Below, piece after piece: positions 12,111 through 24,600 of a DNA stretch of 64,000 bases; position 1 is the first letter of the stretch; each line of letters starts with the position of its first letter. The stretch is taken from the NCBI GenBank assembly GCA_023014335.1, contig JAECYW010000022.1, positions 1,054,001 through 1,118,000 of the forward strand. Direction: 5' to 3'. The translations under genes were made by a program, and so were the position numbers. Origin of the DNA: Galerina marginata (Eukaryota > Basidiomycota > Agaricomycetes > Agaricales > Galerinaceae). The notes under the pieces were generated by a model that was given only the letters and a program-made list of their open reading frames with translations, ran no database searches and was not told where the DNA came from.

Positions 12111-13319
12111 TATGGCCAAGGGAGCACCAGCAAATGTCGGTGTAAGCAGTCGATGAAGCGCGCGGAGGCAAGATGAAACCAGACCCTCACTGCTATCTGA
12201 GGCGGTGAGAATGCATCAACCGGTAGGCCAGGATAGGAATGGATAAACGTGAGACTGATACGACTGTATGCGGTATCCTGTGCTGAGCGGCCGGCAGAGT
12301 GTTCTGGTTTAGAATAGAACGCGGTGGGCTGTGTCGATAAATACAAGAAGCCCCCTCATTTGAGGCGTACTGCATCTCGTGGAAGGACGCATTGATTTTG
12401 GCGTTCGCTAATCCGAGTTAAGTTGGTCAACAAGCACATGAACAGACCATACTTACCCTCCGCAAAGGAAGGAAGAGGTTGACATACGAGTAGATCCAGG
12501 CCTTGGTTTAAATCACGCTAAAAACAGAGCCAGATTGGAATGATGAGAATCAACCGTCGCGAAAATGAGTGAATGGCCCAAAATAAATGCATAGGATGGG
12601 CATAGGAGTTCCTACATTGAGTAAATCGATGAAATGGCACATAAATAGAGCAAAATGATGAATTAAAATACCAGAAATAATGGCGAGCCGCGACGCGAAG
12701 ATAGGAAATCATATTAGAAGGACTGCGCGAGCTCCCATATTTATATTCGAGCTTCAAGCCTCAGGCGACGCCATCTACTTGAAGCAGCCACACGCAGGAG
12801 GTCGATGGGAAGGAGGAAAGGGACATTGCTTACGTCATGCTATTCGCTGTTGATCGAACGTTGATCCGCTGCTGCTGTAGCCTGTCTCTCACCAGCTCAC
12901 CAGCTCACCCTTCCCTTTATGCTCATTGAAAACCTCTACACCATCTCTCTTTGCACACCACCCTTCTCGAATATTGAGGCACCATGCTACGATATGGTGG
13001 TAGAGAATAAAGGAACGAAAGGAACCGAACGATGACGCCTTTGAACGTCAGTGGCCTCCAATCGAACTTCAAAGGACTGGAATCTAACTCAAATTGCCCT
13101 CTATTTCAGCCGAATTTGAGCTTCCTCGTCGAACTATCTTTCTGTGATTCTGAAGAATCGAGATAGGAATAGTTGTTGTTTACGCATTGTCAGCTACGAA
13201 GCGTGGTGGTTCGACAACCATGAATTCGCTCAAAAACATTGTGGTATCATTCAGTAAGTACATCTCATAGTATAATCTCCTGAGTCAAATCTTTTCGCTA
13301 ATGTTCGAATAATAGCAGC
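12111..13319. other. Intergenic: 5' flank of NACHT copy 2
   Basis: About 1.2 kb homologous to 3742-4869, including a TATA-like AT-rich stretch and a block near 12780-13030 that is almost identical to 4320-4580. No coding frame is supported. Confidence 0.6.
12281..12294. promoter_or_regulatory. Conserved upstream 14-mer of the NACHT genes, copy 2
   Basis: Exact copy of TGCTGAGCGGCCGG at the same distance upstream of the start codon as in copies 1 and 3. Confidence 0.35.
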
Positions 13320-16300
13320 GACGAATTTTTCACTCAAACCTGGCCATCTTGAATCGCGAACCTTGAGGTTCTTCGACTGAAGATTTATCCGATCCTGGAG
13401 GTTCTCCAATTGGGGCATGTCAAAACTATCGGTCTGTGAAGAATCAAGATACGAGCAGCAGTTCCTTATTGCCAACTACGAGGCGTCGCAGATCGATTAA
13501 CCTATGGATTCGCTCAAGACTTTCGTTTGGTATCACTATGTAAGTCCATCAAAGGTTCAAAAACAAAGTTCGCTAACATTCGAATAACAGCATTTTCGAC
13601 TACCCACGACTTGTTCACTCATACCTGGCCATCTTGAATCGCGAACGAGGATGTTCTTCGACTGAAAATTTCTCGGATCCTTGAGGTTCTCCAAGGTCGT
13701 CAATGCCGCTTTCTTCCTCCTGGCTTTAGTCCTCCTCAGGCAGCCGTCGTTTCCCATTCCTGTTCTTCTCCAGCTCAACAGCACCGACGTCGTACTCGTC
13801 TCCACCCTCTGACCCCGGCTCACGCTGATTACCGCACAAATAAGCCTCGACTACTCTGTCAATCTCGTCTTGAAGAACGCGTAGTGCTGTTTGCAGGTTC
13901 TGAGTGTTTGGAAGGGAAGTCTTGGAGTTAGCGAAGAAAAGGACGAATCGACAAGATAGAATCACACACCTTTCAACTCGGCTCGTAGGCGGGCAGAGGT
14001 TTTCTGCTCGTTCTCCAGCGCCTGGCGCAGGCGTCCAATCTCATCGTCTCTGCCTGGTGTAGAAGAAGATTTCTCCGAGTTTTTGGCCAGGTTGCAGCCA
14101 TTGCCGTCGCCGTCGTCCAACTGACGAATATTAAGTCCTGTGAAGTTGACGTCGTGTCGTCCCATCCTTCATCATGGGCATCATCTGCGTTGTCGACTGT
14201 GCGCTCATCAACACCTGCAGGCGGCCGCTCTGCTTTCTCGTCGTCGTTCATGTAATCGGCCTGGCTTCCAACCCATGCACAATCGTCGATATGCCCATGA
14301 TAAACGTTCACCTTGCCAGCTTCGTCCTTATTGCTGCCTGAAAACTTGTCAGCGTGGTTTAGAGGACCCGCTGCAGTACCTCCTGCACCATCTCTTTCAA
14401 CTGCAAGTTCAACTTCAAGATCGCCAGTACCGGAGCTGTCTTGGCTGTAATCACCGTTGCTGGAGCAAGATACCTCATCACCGAACTCGTCTTCCCCGTC
14501 TTCAGCTTTGAGATGCCCAGCGGTGTAGATAGCGACGCCAGCTCCAGTACTACCACTGGCCTTGCCTTCACCTCCATGTTCGTCGTCAACGTTCATGCCG
14601 TGTCTTCCTCTTTTCTTCTCCGGATCAACCACGCGATGCACCATCAACGTTACCTCGTCGCGTTCGTCTCCACCCTCAGGCTCTTTCCTATCCCCGTACA
14701 TGCAAACCTCTCAAATACTCGATTTGGAGCTATCGTTCTTGGGTCAGACGATGCTGGTGCGGAGCATCAGGCGGGTGAGGAAGCTGATGTGGTGTTTGGC
14801 TTGGGCTTTTTGGACGGATGGTGTGGGAGGGACTTGGGGTGGAGGGGGGTGAAGGCGGGAAGCGAGGGAAGGAAGGGATGGAAGGAGGGTGGATCAGGTG
14901 TTCTCTCATCAACACCTGCAGCAGGAGGCTCACTCTTTCGTCGTTGTTTGGGTAATCCCCCTTGCCCCAATGTATGTGCTTTGTTCAGCACATCCATTCT
15001 AAACGTTGTCGCCACCTCACCATCTGAAGTTGGTTTTGGTCTAAACCCCTCATTGCCCAGGAACTGGTTGGTCATCGCTAGCACCCACTGCAGCACGTTC
15101 TCTATCAACACGCCACCATCTCTTTCAACTTCAACTTCAAGATTGTCAACATCGCAGGCCACAACGTCGTCGACATCGTCCTTGCCCCCCAGCTGTCTCC
15201 TGCATCGTCAGCTCAGCCCAGAACCACACCCCTATCGAGATTCTGCCCTGCGTCTCCTCGTCCACTCTCACTCTCGATGCTCACACCCACGCCCACGTCC
15301 TTGGCCGCCTCTTCGTCCTCAACGTGGTGTTCTTCCTCCCTCTCGCTCGGGCGGCTGGAGAACTTGAGCCATCAATATGATTCGAAATTAACTCATGTCC
15401 GAAATTCGAGTGCTATGTTGCTTTTTCAGCTCCAGCTTCGTCTTTCAAGTGGTCAGCGGCGTGGATACCAGCGCCAGCGCCAGCACAACCGCTGGCCTTG
15501 CGATCACCTCCATGGACGTCATCAACTCCCACGTCCAAGTTGTAGTCGCTGTTGTCGTCTTCGCAGTGAGTACCAGTGCGGGTGCAGGTGGGGGAAGGAG
15601 GTGGGGATTGGGATGGGCGTGGTGCTGTTGCTGTGCGGCTGTGCGCTATGCAGGATTGGGTCGTCGTCATCATCAAGCACAATGCCCAACTTAACCCTCC
15701 TGCTTCCACCAACATGGACAACTTCGTCATCGCCGTCGCCATCACCGTCTGGACCCGTACTGTCAATCACCATGCAGCGTCGTCGATGTTGGGGGTATCG
15801 ATTGCGTGTTCGTCAGCTTCGTTTTTGCCCTCTCCAAGCCCCCACTCTCCCTCGCCCTTGCCGTCGTCGTCGTCCTCGTGCAGAAGTTCCTGTTCCAGTG
15901 CCGCCGGTGCTTCTGCTCCTGCTTCTACTGTACTGTATCCTCCCTCCGCCGTCCGTGCCAGCCCCGCCTCTGGCTCCAGCTCCTCGGCGTCACGGGGGCC
16001 ATGGTGCTTCAAATCCACATGTGGTGGTGTTATCGCTGTGCTCTTCCGCTTCCACTTCCGCTTGATCGAGGTATGTGTTGGCTTTACTTCCGGGTGTACG
16101 ATCTTCTCTGATCGTGGCTTTGTCCTTTTTAGCGTCGATTGTGATACCCTCGTTCACTTCTGCTTTGACACCCGCTGGTCTAGATCTTGCCAGCCAATCG
16201 AGCTCTAGAGGAAATGGAGGGAAGTGTGATACCGGGTTGAAAGGAGGAGAGCCGGGGTGATCGCGCTGCCTTGATAGGCCATTGTCGTCGTTATCCGAAT

Positions 16301-17695
16301 GAGAAAGAGGGTCTGCGGGAATGGGAGTGTGAAGAGGAGGCGGCTGCAGGGATGCTCCTACCAATGTCGCTCCGTTTTGCCGCGGAGGTTGAGGCGTGCA
16401 GGCCTCTAACGCCTCTCAGTCAAACTTCGATGTTGATCGCCTCATTGCCCTGGCCTGGCGTAATTTCACGTCTCTCGCGACCTCCTCTGCGTCACCTACC
16501 CCTCCCTCGTCAACGCCAACGATGTATCCCGTCAGCACTAGTGTTGGCGCTGGCAATGGTGTTAGCTCCTCTGGGTGGGCCAATTCCAGTTCCAAGTCAG
16601 GAGAGTGCCGTTGCGCTGCCTCCATCTCTGCCCCTGCATCCACCGCCTCCGCCTGGCCAACGCCCTCTCCTAGTTCTCCCACTTCATTCGTGCCCACGTC
16701 GTCTGCCTCCTCAGACCCAATGTCCGCATGCGCCGGTACCAACACTGCCCGCTGAGACCGGTCTTTATGGGAGGATGGGGTGCATACACCGCTATGTGAA
16801 AGAGGTCGAAGGTGGCGAGGAGTGGAAGAGTTGCTGTCGTCGTTGGCGAATGAGACTGGTCCAGCACGAGAACGAGAGGTAGCAGCTCGATTGTTGCTGG
16901 TCGAGGCGGGTGCGCCTCTATTGTCCTTGTGGTCCGCGTCGGTGTCGTATCCTGTTGGCGCCCGCGCTGTGTCTTCCTCCTGCTCCATGGAGTGTTGTGG
17001 TTTTGCCCGTTTCCTTTGCCTTTTTGCGGCAACAGTGTTGATGTTGGGCTTAGGCAGGTCCTCCTGTCGACGGCCGAGCTCCTCCTTCTCAATGGAATTC
17101 ATCTCCTCCGCCTCCCGTCCTTCAACCCTTCCAACACCCACTGTTCTCCTCAGTTAAGCCCTATGCAAAGATGGGTTGGACCTACAGTACTTGCAGAAAG
17201 TTGTTATTATCGGGCACGCATTGATACATCATCGTCGTCGGTAATGGAGGAGAAAGACCTGGCACGAGCAGCAGAGGTCTTGATGGTCGATGCCTGTGTG
17301 TTTTGCCTGTCTTCGCGGTCCTCGTCACCATATCCCGCCAGCGCTGCGTCTTCCAGATTTTAGTATGCTGTATTTCCTGGGCCAGTTGTCGCCGTGTCCT
17401 TGTTGTTAGCCTCATCGCATGCCGTGCTTGTTAATCGAGCTCGAGGATATGGCGTGATGTTGCCTTTTGAGGAGAAAACCCGATGGTGAAATAGTCGGGG
17501 ATAGCAGCGTAGAGATATTGCGTAGTTTTCTTCGCCAGTGGTAGGGGCGACGGAGACGTGGCGGATCGAGCTGCGGGGCTGCTGTTCCTTCGGTGCACGC
17601 TGCTGTCTGAGAGGTCAGCGTCGCCGTCGTCGATGTGGTTCGGGTCCGAAGTACATTCGCCGCCAAGTTCTGTTTTACCAAAAAAACCCATAATA
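13320..17695 (-). pseudogene. 5'-truncated, frameshifted acidic-protein pseudogene, copy 2
   Basis: Colinear with about 21640-24870 of the intact gene but more diverged from copy 1 than the NACHT 3' halves are. C-terminal pieces LQTALRVLQDEID and ELEKNRNGKRR are readable near 13750-13900. Its 5' end carries an open 86-codon frame (17691-17431, starting MGFFGKTEL) that enters the homologous region at TSDPNHIDD. Homology to the intact gene begins at the same point as in copies 0 and 1. The 3' coding segment is duplicated (about 13320-13390 and 13600-13690), as in copy 1. Confidence 0.7.
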
Positions 17696-17939
17696 TTAGT
17701 TCAACATGACTTTCGTCATAGTCAGGCTTACAATATAGATTGAGCAATCATCTTTGAACCGCACAATTGTACATAATTATTATCTTTGAAAACTCGTTTG
17801 CCTAGCGGTAACATCCCGCCCTTTTCCTCCTCTATTTCTCAAACTTTGATTCATAAATAATTAGTTGCTTTGCTACTGGTCGTCGTTTCAGTAATACATC
17901 ATATATGAGAAATGGATCAACTTACAAAATCCCCGAAAT

Positions 17940-20381
17940 TCACTCCGTCAGTGGGTCCTCTGCCTCTACCCGGGCCAGATACCGAGCAATCTCCCTTGTC
18001 ACGGCTCTTTTTCGGTGGGCATCCTTCCTCAATAATGGCCCGAACTTCTGTCGACGTGCCAGAGCGGTCAACTCTTCAGAGATATCGGATTTGGGGAGTA
18101 CATGTACGAGGCATTTCAATGCCAGGTGGAAGGCGCGCTCTGATCGGTACAGGTGACGAGGTGGAACTTGCCTCCCTTGTCTTTTGAGTCGCCATTCGAC
18201 CATTTGCGCTGCTTCAGATGAGCGTGCTTGCCGCACAAATTTTCGCCAAAGCCAGGGGAGATTTATTTGTCTTCTGTATTTCCTTTCGGTTGTTTTGTAC
18301 GATGGGAAAATTTGTTCGGGGTGATTGGAAATGTACTTCAGAAGATACACTGCGGCCGTCGCGTACCGTTGGCCGTTCAGCGCGTATATCCCAGATCGAT
18401 TGGGGTTTTCTAGAAACTCTGAAATAAATTTCTGATAGGCGGGAAAGCAGTGGACGTAGTTCCGAAATGAAAGTTTGGAGTCCAAGGTCAATTGAGCCTC
18501 ATCCGCCTGGAATAAATCGGCCCCCGCACGGAAAGACTGCCGGTGAACTCTCATTCCGGCAACAGCAACCGCAGCAGTCAGATTTGTGTCTGAATACATT
18601 TTTTCCATTATTCCTTGAGTAAATTGGTCAAAGAGCTGCAGTTGGTGACTGTGAACATCTGATCCATTGTCAAATTTCTAACATGAAAGTCAATGTCGGA
18701 AAAATGAATGCAGAAAAAAGTTCATACCCACAGTTTGATGGAGGAAAAAAATGGGGGGACAACAACACGGTGCCCAAAATCCACTAGAACAGACCCAATT
18801 GAGAAATTGGTTAGGTCGTCTAGGAGCTCCTGGGTGGGTGTGGCATTGCGAAGAAGTTCCACAACACTCCAAGCTGCTGAATAGCCCATTTCTCCTTCTG
18901 TTGTCAGGACTATTGGAGTTTTGAGGACAAATTCAGAACAACTGTGAAGAATTATTTACCTTTAAGGTAAACAATGCATAAATGTGCTAATTCAGCAGAG
19001 AGTAAAGGATCACTGATATAGAATTTTTGCGACCTTGAATAATCACGAAGAAAATCCCCCAGGGAAGCATGAAAAACATTCAGGTCCTCGACAGAAATAA
19101 GCGCTGCGAGATCACATAAAAGTAATGCAATGTCCCCAGTATTGAGCGACAAGATGCCTTCTATGTCCCATACTCTACAGAACGGTGAGAGGAACCTGAG
19201 GGCAAGGATGCGTAAGACCGACTCTCGATCCTCCACAGATGACAAAATGTGCCCATATAAAGCATCAAGCTCAGCAAAGGGCATTTCACGGTGCGCCGGA
19301 CAAAGTCCGAGAATAATATCCAAGCGCTGAGGGGGTCGATGACGAGACGACGAGATAAATTTGACCACAGTCGACGCATAAATGAATTGACCAGACGATT
19401 TCCGGACTAATTTCTCCATGTTTTCATTAGCTGGCCAAGTCAACGGGATTTGCGCTTTAAAAGGGTGTGTTTTCTTGATTTCTGTGAATTTGTCATGAAG
19501 GAAGAGGCGAATGTCGTCGGATGGAAGGTAGTCATCATTGAGGGGAAGTCTGGTTGTGATCTCCTTCAAATACCCTACGTCAAATGAGTGTCTGATGTCG
19601 TGTTCGAGGCGGCTTGCAATGAGAAAAATCAAGGGTAATCGATGACGCTGAAGGGTTGTTGAAATAGCAGTTAGTATTTTGACTTGACTGGACCTATTGT
19701 CGCACTCGTCAAGGCCATCTATAATGACAATACGTGCCGAATCGGGGGTGTTGAAGTACCCAGCGTCAATAAGCTCTTGTAGAGGAGTGACGATAAGAGC
19801 GAGAATCTGTGCTTCAAGCGAATGGGTGAAAACAAATGGATCGCGGTCAACTGCTCTAATAATCCCATCCCTGATATCTGGAAAGCGAGTCGAGGCCTGA
19901 TATGCGATAGTCGCGATGAGCGAGCGTCCGTGGTTACGAGTGGGGTCAGATCTGGCGAAGAAGTAACTTGCAACGAGAATTCCTTCCTCGTAGCAGAGCT
20001 CCGCAATGGATCGGGCGATGGCCGATTTTCCCGATCCAGCTGGGCCGTTGAGCCACATAATCAACGCCTCTCGCGTCTCTGGGTCCAGACCGCGAATCCA
20101 ATTCATAATTTTGTTGAGAACGGCGACACGAGTGTTGGGATGGCATTTTGGCGGGTCGTGAACGTCGTTGGAATTATGGAATGCCGTAGGTGAGGCAGCC
20201 TCGAGCAGGCGCTCCCAAGGATCTGAGAAATCCTGCATTCACCTTCAGATCTGAGGTTTTGCGGTTCGTACGTACCTTTTGAAACGGGGTTATGATGATG
20301 AACATGTTGGTGGGTGTTGTTCTGTTGGTGAAATTGTCCACCAGTCACTACAGTTTGTGACCCGAACATCGAGGTAGGCAT
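17940..20381 (-). CDS. NACHT-domain STAND NTPase (fungal NLR-like), copy 3
   Basis: Exons (minus strand): 20381-20276, 20222-18960, 18897-18728, 18677-17940; 758 aa. The N-terminal segment (MPTSMFGSQ, TGGQF, His/Asn-rich) is followed by the NACHT domain with GPAGSGKS and IVIIDGLDEC. It is the most diverged copy in the C-terminal half; for example it lacks the NGRGTHWQE segment present in copies 1 and 2. The first intron is 53 nt with donor GTACGT, as in copy 2. It is the only copy whose upstream acidic-protein gene is intact, so this pair probably reflects the ancestral arrangement. Confidence 0.9.
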
Positions 20382-21633
20382 TATGGCGAGAGAAACTCGA
20401 GCGAATGTCGGTGTGAACAGTGGATGAAGATGGACGGAGTCAAGTTGTAGCCAGAACTCACAGCTATCGGAGTCGGTGAGAATGCATCTAGTAGGACAGG
20501 ATAGGAATGGATTGACGTGAGACTGACATGACTCTAAGTGGTTTCCTGTGCTGAGCGGCCGGAAGCATGTTGTGGATTATAATAGACTCGGCACAGTTGG
20601 CTGTGTCGATGAGAAGCCACCTCATTTGGCATGTACCGCCTTTAAATTTCATGGAAGGGTACATTAGTTTTAGCCTTCGCTAATTTATGTTAAGTTCGTC
20701 AACAAGCAATTCGACTCATGCATGAAGGGACCGTACTTACGCTCCATAAAAGAAACCGGAATAAATCCAGGCAACTCGAAACAAGGCCTTGGTTGAAATC
20801 ACGCTAGCTATAAACAGAGCGGGATTGGAATGGTAAGACGTCACAAGAAAGAATAGGCCACAAATAAATGTATAGGAAGGCGTAGAAATGCCGCATCCAT
20901 GAGAGTAAATCAACGAAGAGCAAATCTTAAGATCTTGGAGCAAAGTGATGAATTAAATACTTGGAACAATGGCAACGAGAAGATAGGAAGTTAGATTGGA
21001 AGAGGTAGCATTGCACCAGTTGTGGGTATTGGGGAACAAACTTGAAGGCGACGTCTTTTACCTTGAAGCAGCCTGAGAAATACCCTGAAGCAACCCAGAA
21101 GATGGGGAGGAGGAAAAGAGATCTTGCTTACGTTATCGTTTTCACCGTGATTTGTGCTCCCGCTGCAGCTGCCTGCTCTGCTTCGCCATCAACTTAGACG
21201 ATTGTCTCTTCACTCAAAGCTTTAGTATTTACCCTTCCCTTCATGCTCCGCAACCTCACTGCAAACTACATCATCTCCTTTTTGCACACACCATAGTTCT
21301 CATTGTTTGAGGCCCACTTGTAACTGGTAACATTTATTCGAGTAAAATCACGCTTCATGCGAACCAAGGGGCGTAGGAAGGTATGGGATTTGAACATGGT
21401 CTTCGCCCTTTACCGTCAAAGTGATCTTATGGATCCCTTACAGTGAGTGTTTCGCACTATTTTTTTAATCCTTTTCTTACCTTTGAACGTCAGTGGCATC
21501 TAAAACGAAGTTCAAGGCACTAGAAAATCTCGTTGCAAAGAGCTGTCATTGAGCTTGCCTGTCAAAATTATCGTTCTTAAAGAATCAAGATACGAGTAGC
21601 AGTTCCTTATTGCCAGCTACGATGCGTCGCCGA
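20382..21633. other. Intergenic: 5' flank of NACHT copy 3
   Basis: About 1.25 kb between the intact acidic gene and NACHT copy 3, both on the minus strand. The first 300 bp align to the flanks of copies 1 and 2; the rest is diverged. No gene was seen. Confidence 0.6.
20549..20562. promoter_or_regulatory. Conserved upstream 14-mer of the NACHT genes, copy 3
   Basis: Exact TGCTGAGCGGCCGG, about 170 bp upstream of the copy 3 start codon. Confidence 0.35.
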
Positions 21634-24600
21634 TCATCGCTCAATCCTGGCTCTCTTGAATCGCGAACGCGGAGGATCTTCGACTGAAAAATTCTCGGAT
21701 CCTTGAGGCTCTCCAAGGTCGTCAACCTCCTGGTTTTCGTCTTCATTGAAAAGCCGTCGTTTCCCATTCCGGTTCTTCTCCAACTCAACAGCGTCCAAGT
21801 CGAAGTCGTACTCGTCTCCACCCTCAGACCCCTGCTGACGTTGATTTCCGCACATACAAGTCTCGACTTCCCTGTCGATCTCGTCCTGAAGAGCCCGCAG
21901 TGCCGTTTGCAGGTTCTGAGTGTCTGCCTGCTGGTCGACTCGGAGATGATGTTCTTGGCGTCGGACGATGCTGGTGCGGAGCCCGAGGCAGGCGAGGAAG
22001 TTGATGAGGCATTTGGATTGGGCTTTTTTGGGTGGAGTGAGGACAGGACGAATCAGGAAGAATGAAGGACGCACCTTTCAACTCGGCTCGTAGGCGGGCA
22101 GAGTTTTTCTGCTCGTTCTCCAGCGCCTGGCGTAGACGGAGGATTTCATCCTCGTTGTTCGGGGTTGAAGAAGGTTCCGGCGGGGTTTTGCCTACCTTGG
22201 GGTCTTCCACCCCGCGGTCTTTGGAGCAGGAGTCGCCGCCGTCGTCACCGCCCTCGCTCTCCTGATCAATATCGGGTGCTGTGACGCCGCCAACGCGTTC
22301 ATCGTCATCTCTGCCCTCTCCATTGTCGACTGTATCATCATCAACACCTTCAGCTGGTGGTTCAGCTACTGTCTCGTCGTCGTTCCTGTAGGCGTCCTGG
22401 CCCTCCGAGCATGCACCCTTGTGGACAAACCCATTATAACCGTCCAGATCGCTGGGCACGTCCTCATCAATGTTCTGCTTCCGGTTAATGCCCCCGACGC
22501 CTAAAAACTCGTTGGTGTGGTCCACAGCACGCACTGCATCACCTCCACCCTCGCTCTCGACTTCAGCTTCAAGATTGCCCGCACCACGGCTTCCAATATC
22601 GCAGTCTCCTTCATCCTCTTGGACTTTCTTAACCCTAACCTCAATTTCATTACCCTCAACATCCATTTCATTGTCGCTGCCTCCATCATGATCGTGGTCG
22701 TCGTCGGCGGGCGGCTGGAGGGGGTGGACGAGGACGAGTGTGGTGCTGGCCGGCTGCGCATGCTCTTCGTGAGCGAAATCGTCCTCGTTGGAGTCGCCCT
22801 CGCTGGAATTATCGTCGGCGGATTCTTCATCACAAGAATTCAAGTTGGCAGCTGCAACTGAGGCATTGGGGTCGATATCGACATCACCCATGAGCTTGCT
22901 TCTCCAGGTTGTGCCAGCATTGTCGTCGTCAGCGCAGCCTGCACCCGCACCCCAGGAGAGGTCGTTGAAATCAAGGTCGTCGGCGACAACTTCGAATTTG
23001 GATTCAGATTCGGGTGCTGCATCGCGTTTTCGAGCTCCAGAAGGTCCTCCGTTTTCGTCTTCAGGTTCATCTTCGTAGTGCCCGGGGCCAGCACTGCCGC
23101 TAGCACCTTCCTTGCCATCAACCTCAACCTCGACGGCCTCCACGTCATCGTCATCGCTATCAAGCACTGCGCCGAACCCTACACTTGTGCATTTGCCTCC
23201 AAGGACATCGACGACCCCGCCCTCGCCCTCATTCTCATTCTCGTCCTCGCTCTCGCTCTCGCCGTCAAGGCCCTCACGGTCAACCACCATCGCAGTATCG
23301 TCGATGTAGACAATCGCGTTTCCTCGATTATCGTGTCCGCTTTTTCCTTCGCCTTCGCCCTGGTGCTGTTCGGGTTCGAGTTCAAGCTCTGCTTTTCCTT
23401 CTGTATCGACAGCCGCCGTTCTAGACCTCGCTAACTGGAGTTTAGAGGAAAAAGATGATACGCCGAGTGTAGGCAGACGTGGAGGTGGAGAAGGTGAGAG
23501 GCAAGGGCGAGGGCGAGGGCGAGGGTGGAGACCGGAATTATCGCCCTGCTTCGATGGGCTGTCGTCTTCGTCGTCGTTGTTGGTATCCAAGGAGCAAGTT
23601 CTTCGGTGGAAAATAGTGTAGGAGTGGGGGGAGGAGGGTGCAGCAGCAGGGACACTGGTGCCGGCGCGGTTCCGTTTGGCGGTCGAGCTTGGGGTCGGGG
23701 TCGAGGTTGAGGTCCAGCCAGGTAGTCTTCTCACCACCCCGTCGACGTTGACGTGCCCATTACCCGGCGTGGTTTCTGGGTCTTCTGGGTATGCCAGTTC
23801 CAAGCCGAGAGTGCTCCAGAGGTCTGACTGCGCATCCGCCGCCGCCTCTTCCGCTTCTGCTTCTGCTTGCCTAAAGCCGCCTCTAAGGAATTCTCTGGCT
23901 CCATCTGTGTCCGCCTCGTCCTCCGCCTCCTCAGGCTCATCAGCTAGAAACGCCGACGCAGGGACTGGCAGCTGAAACTGGGCTTCATGGGAGAGCGTAG
24001 TGCATATACCGCTGCGTGAAGAAGATCGAGAGTGGCGAGGAGTGGATTTGTCGTCCTCATCGCCCTCCTCCTCGGTGGATGAGACTGACCCACCACGACA
24101 GCGAGCTCGAGGGGTAGGAGCCCGAGTGCTGCTGGTCAATGCGGGCGCGTGTCTATCGTCCTCGTAGTCCTCGTCGGTGTCGTATCCTGTCGGCGCCGGT
24201 GCTGGGTCTTCCTCTTCCTCCAGGTCGGGCTGTTCCTGATCCGCGCGCACGTTCGCCTCTCCCTGCTTAGCGGTGTCCGCCTTCTTTGCTTCAACACCCG
24301 GTGTTGTTCCCAGTCGAGCCTTATTCAACGAAGAAGACTTGGACGTACGTGCACAAGGTCGGGAATGTTGGGCGGGAATTAATAGGTCGTCGTCAGAATC
24401 GCTGATGTAAGAGGAAGACCTGTCATGAGAACGATCGTCGTGGTCCTCAGCGATACCTCCTTCGTTATCGTGTCCTGCAGGTACTGCGTCTTTCAAACCG
24501 TGGTATGCCGGATTTTCTGGGTCGGCGGCGTCCATGTCCATGTCATCAACCTCATCGCCTGCTGTACTTGTCAACAGAGCTTCACCGGAGGATTGTCTGG

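Noticed and set aside
14441..16208. Several long plus-strand frames (300, 262 and 210 codons)
   Set aside because: They lie antisense to the broken acidic gene and mirror its Asp/Glu-rich composition as Ser/Val/Leu-rich text. They share no frame between copies.
21824..22074. Continuous reading of the acidic gene without its last intron (ending ...RKSTSAGV)
   Set aside because: The alternative frame continues the coiled coil and is conserved in the broken copies, and the donor GTGCGT and acceptor CGAG give an exact phase match.
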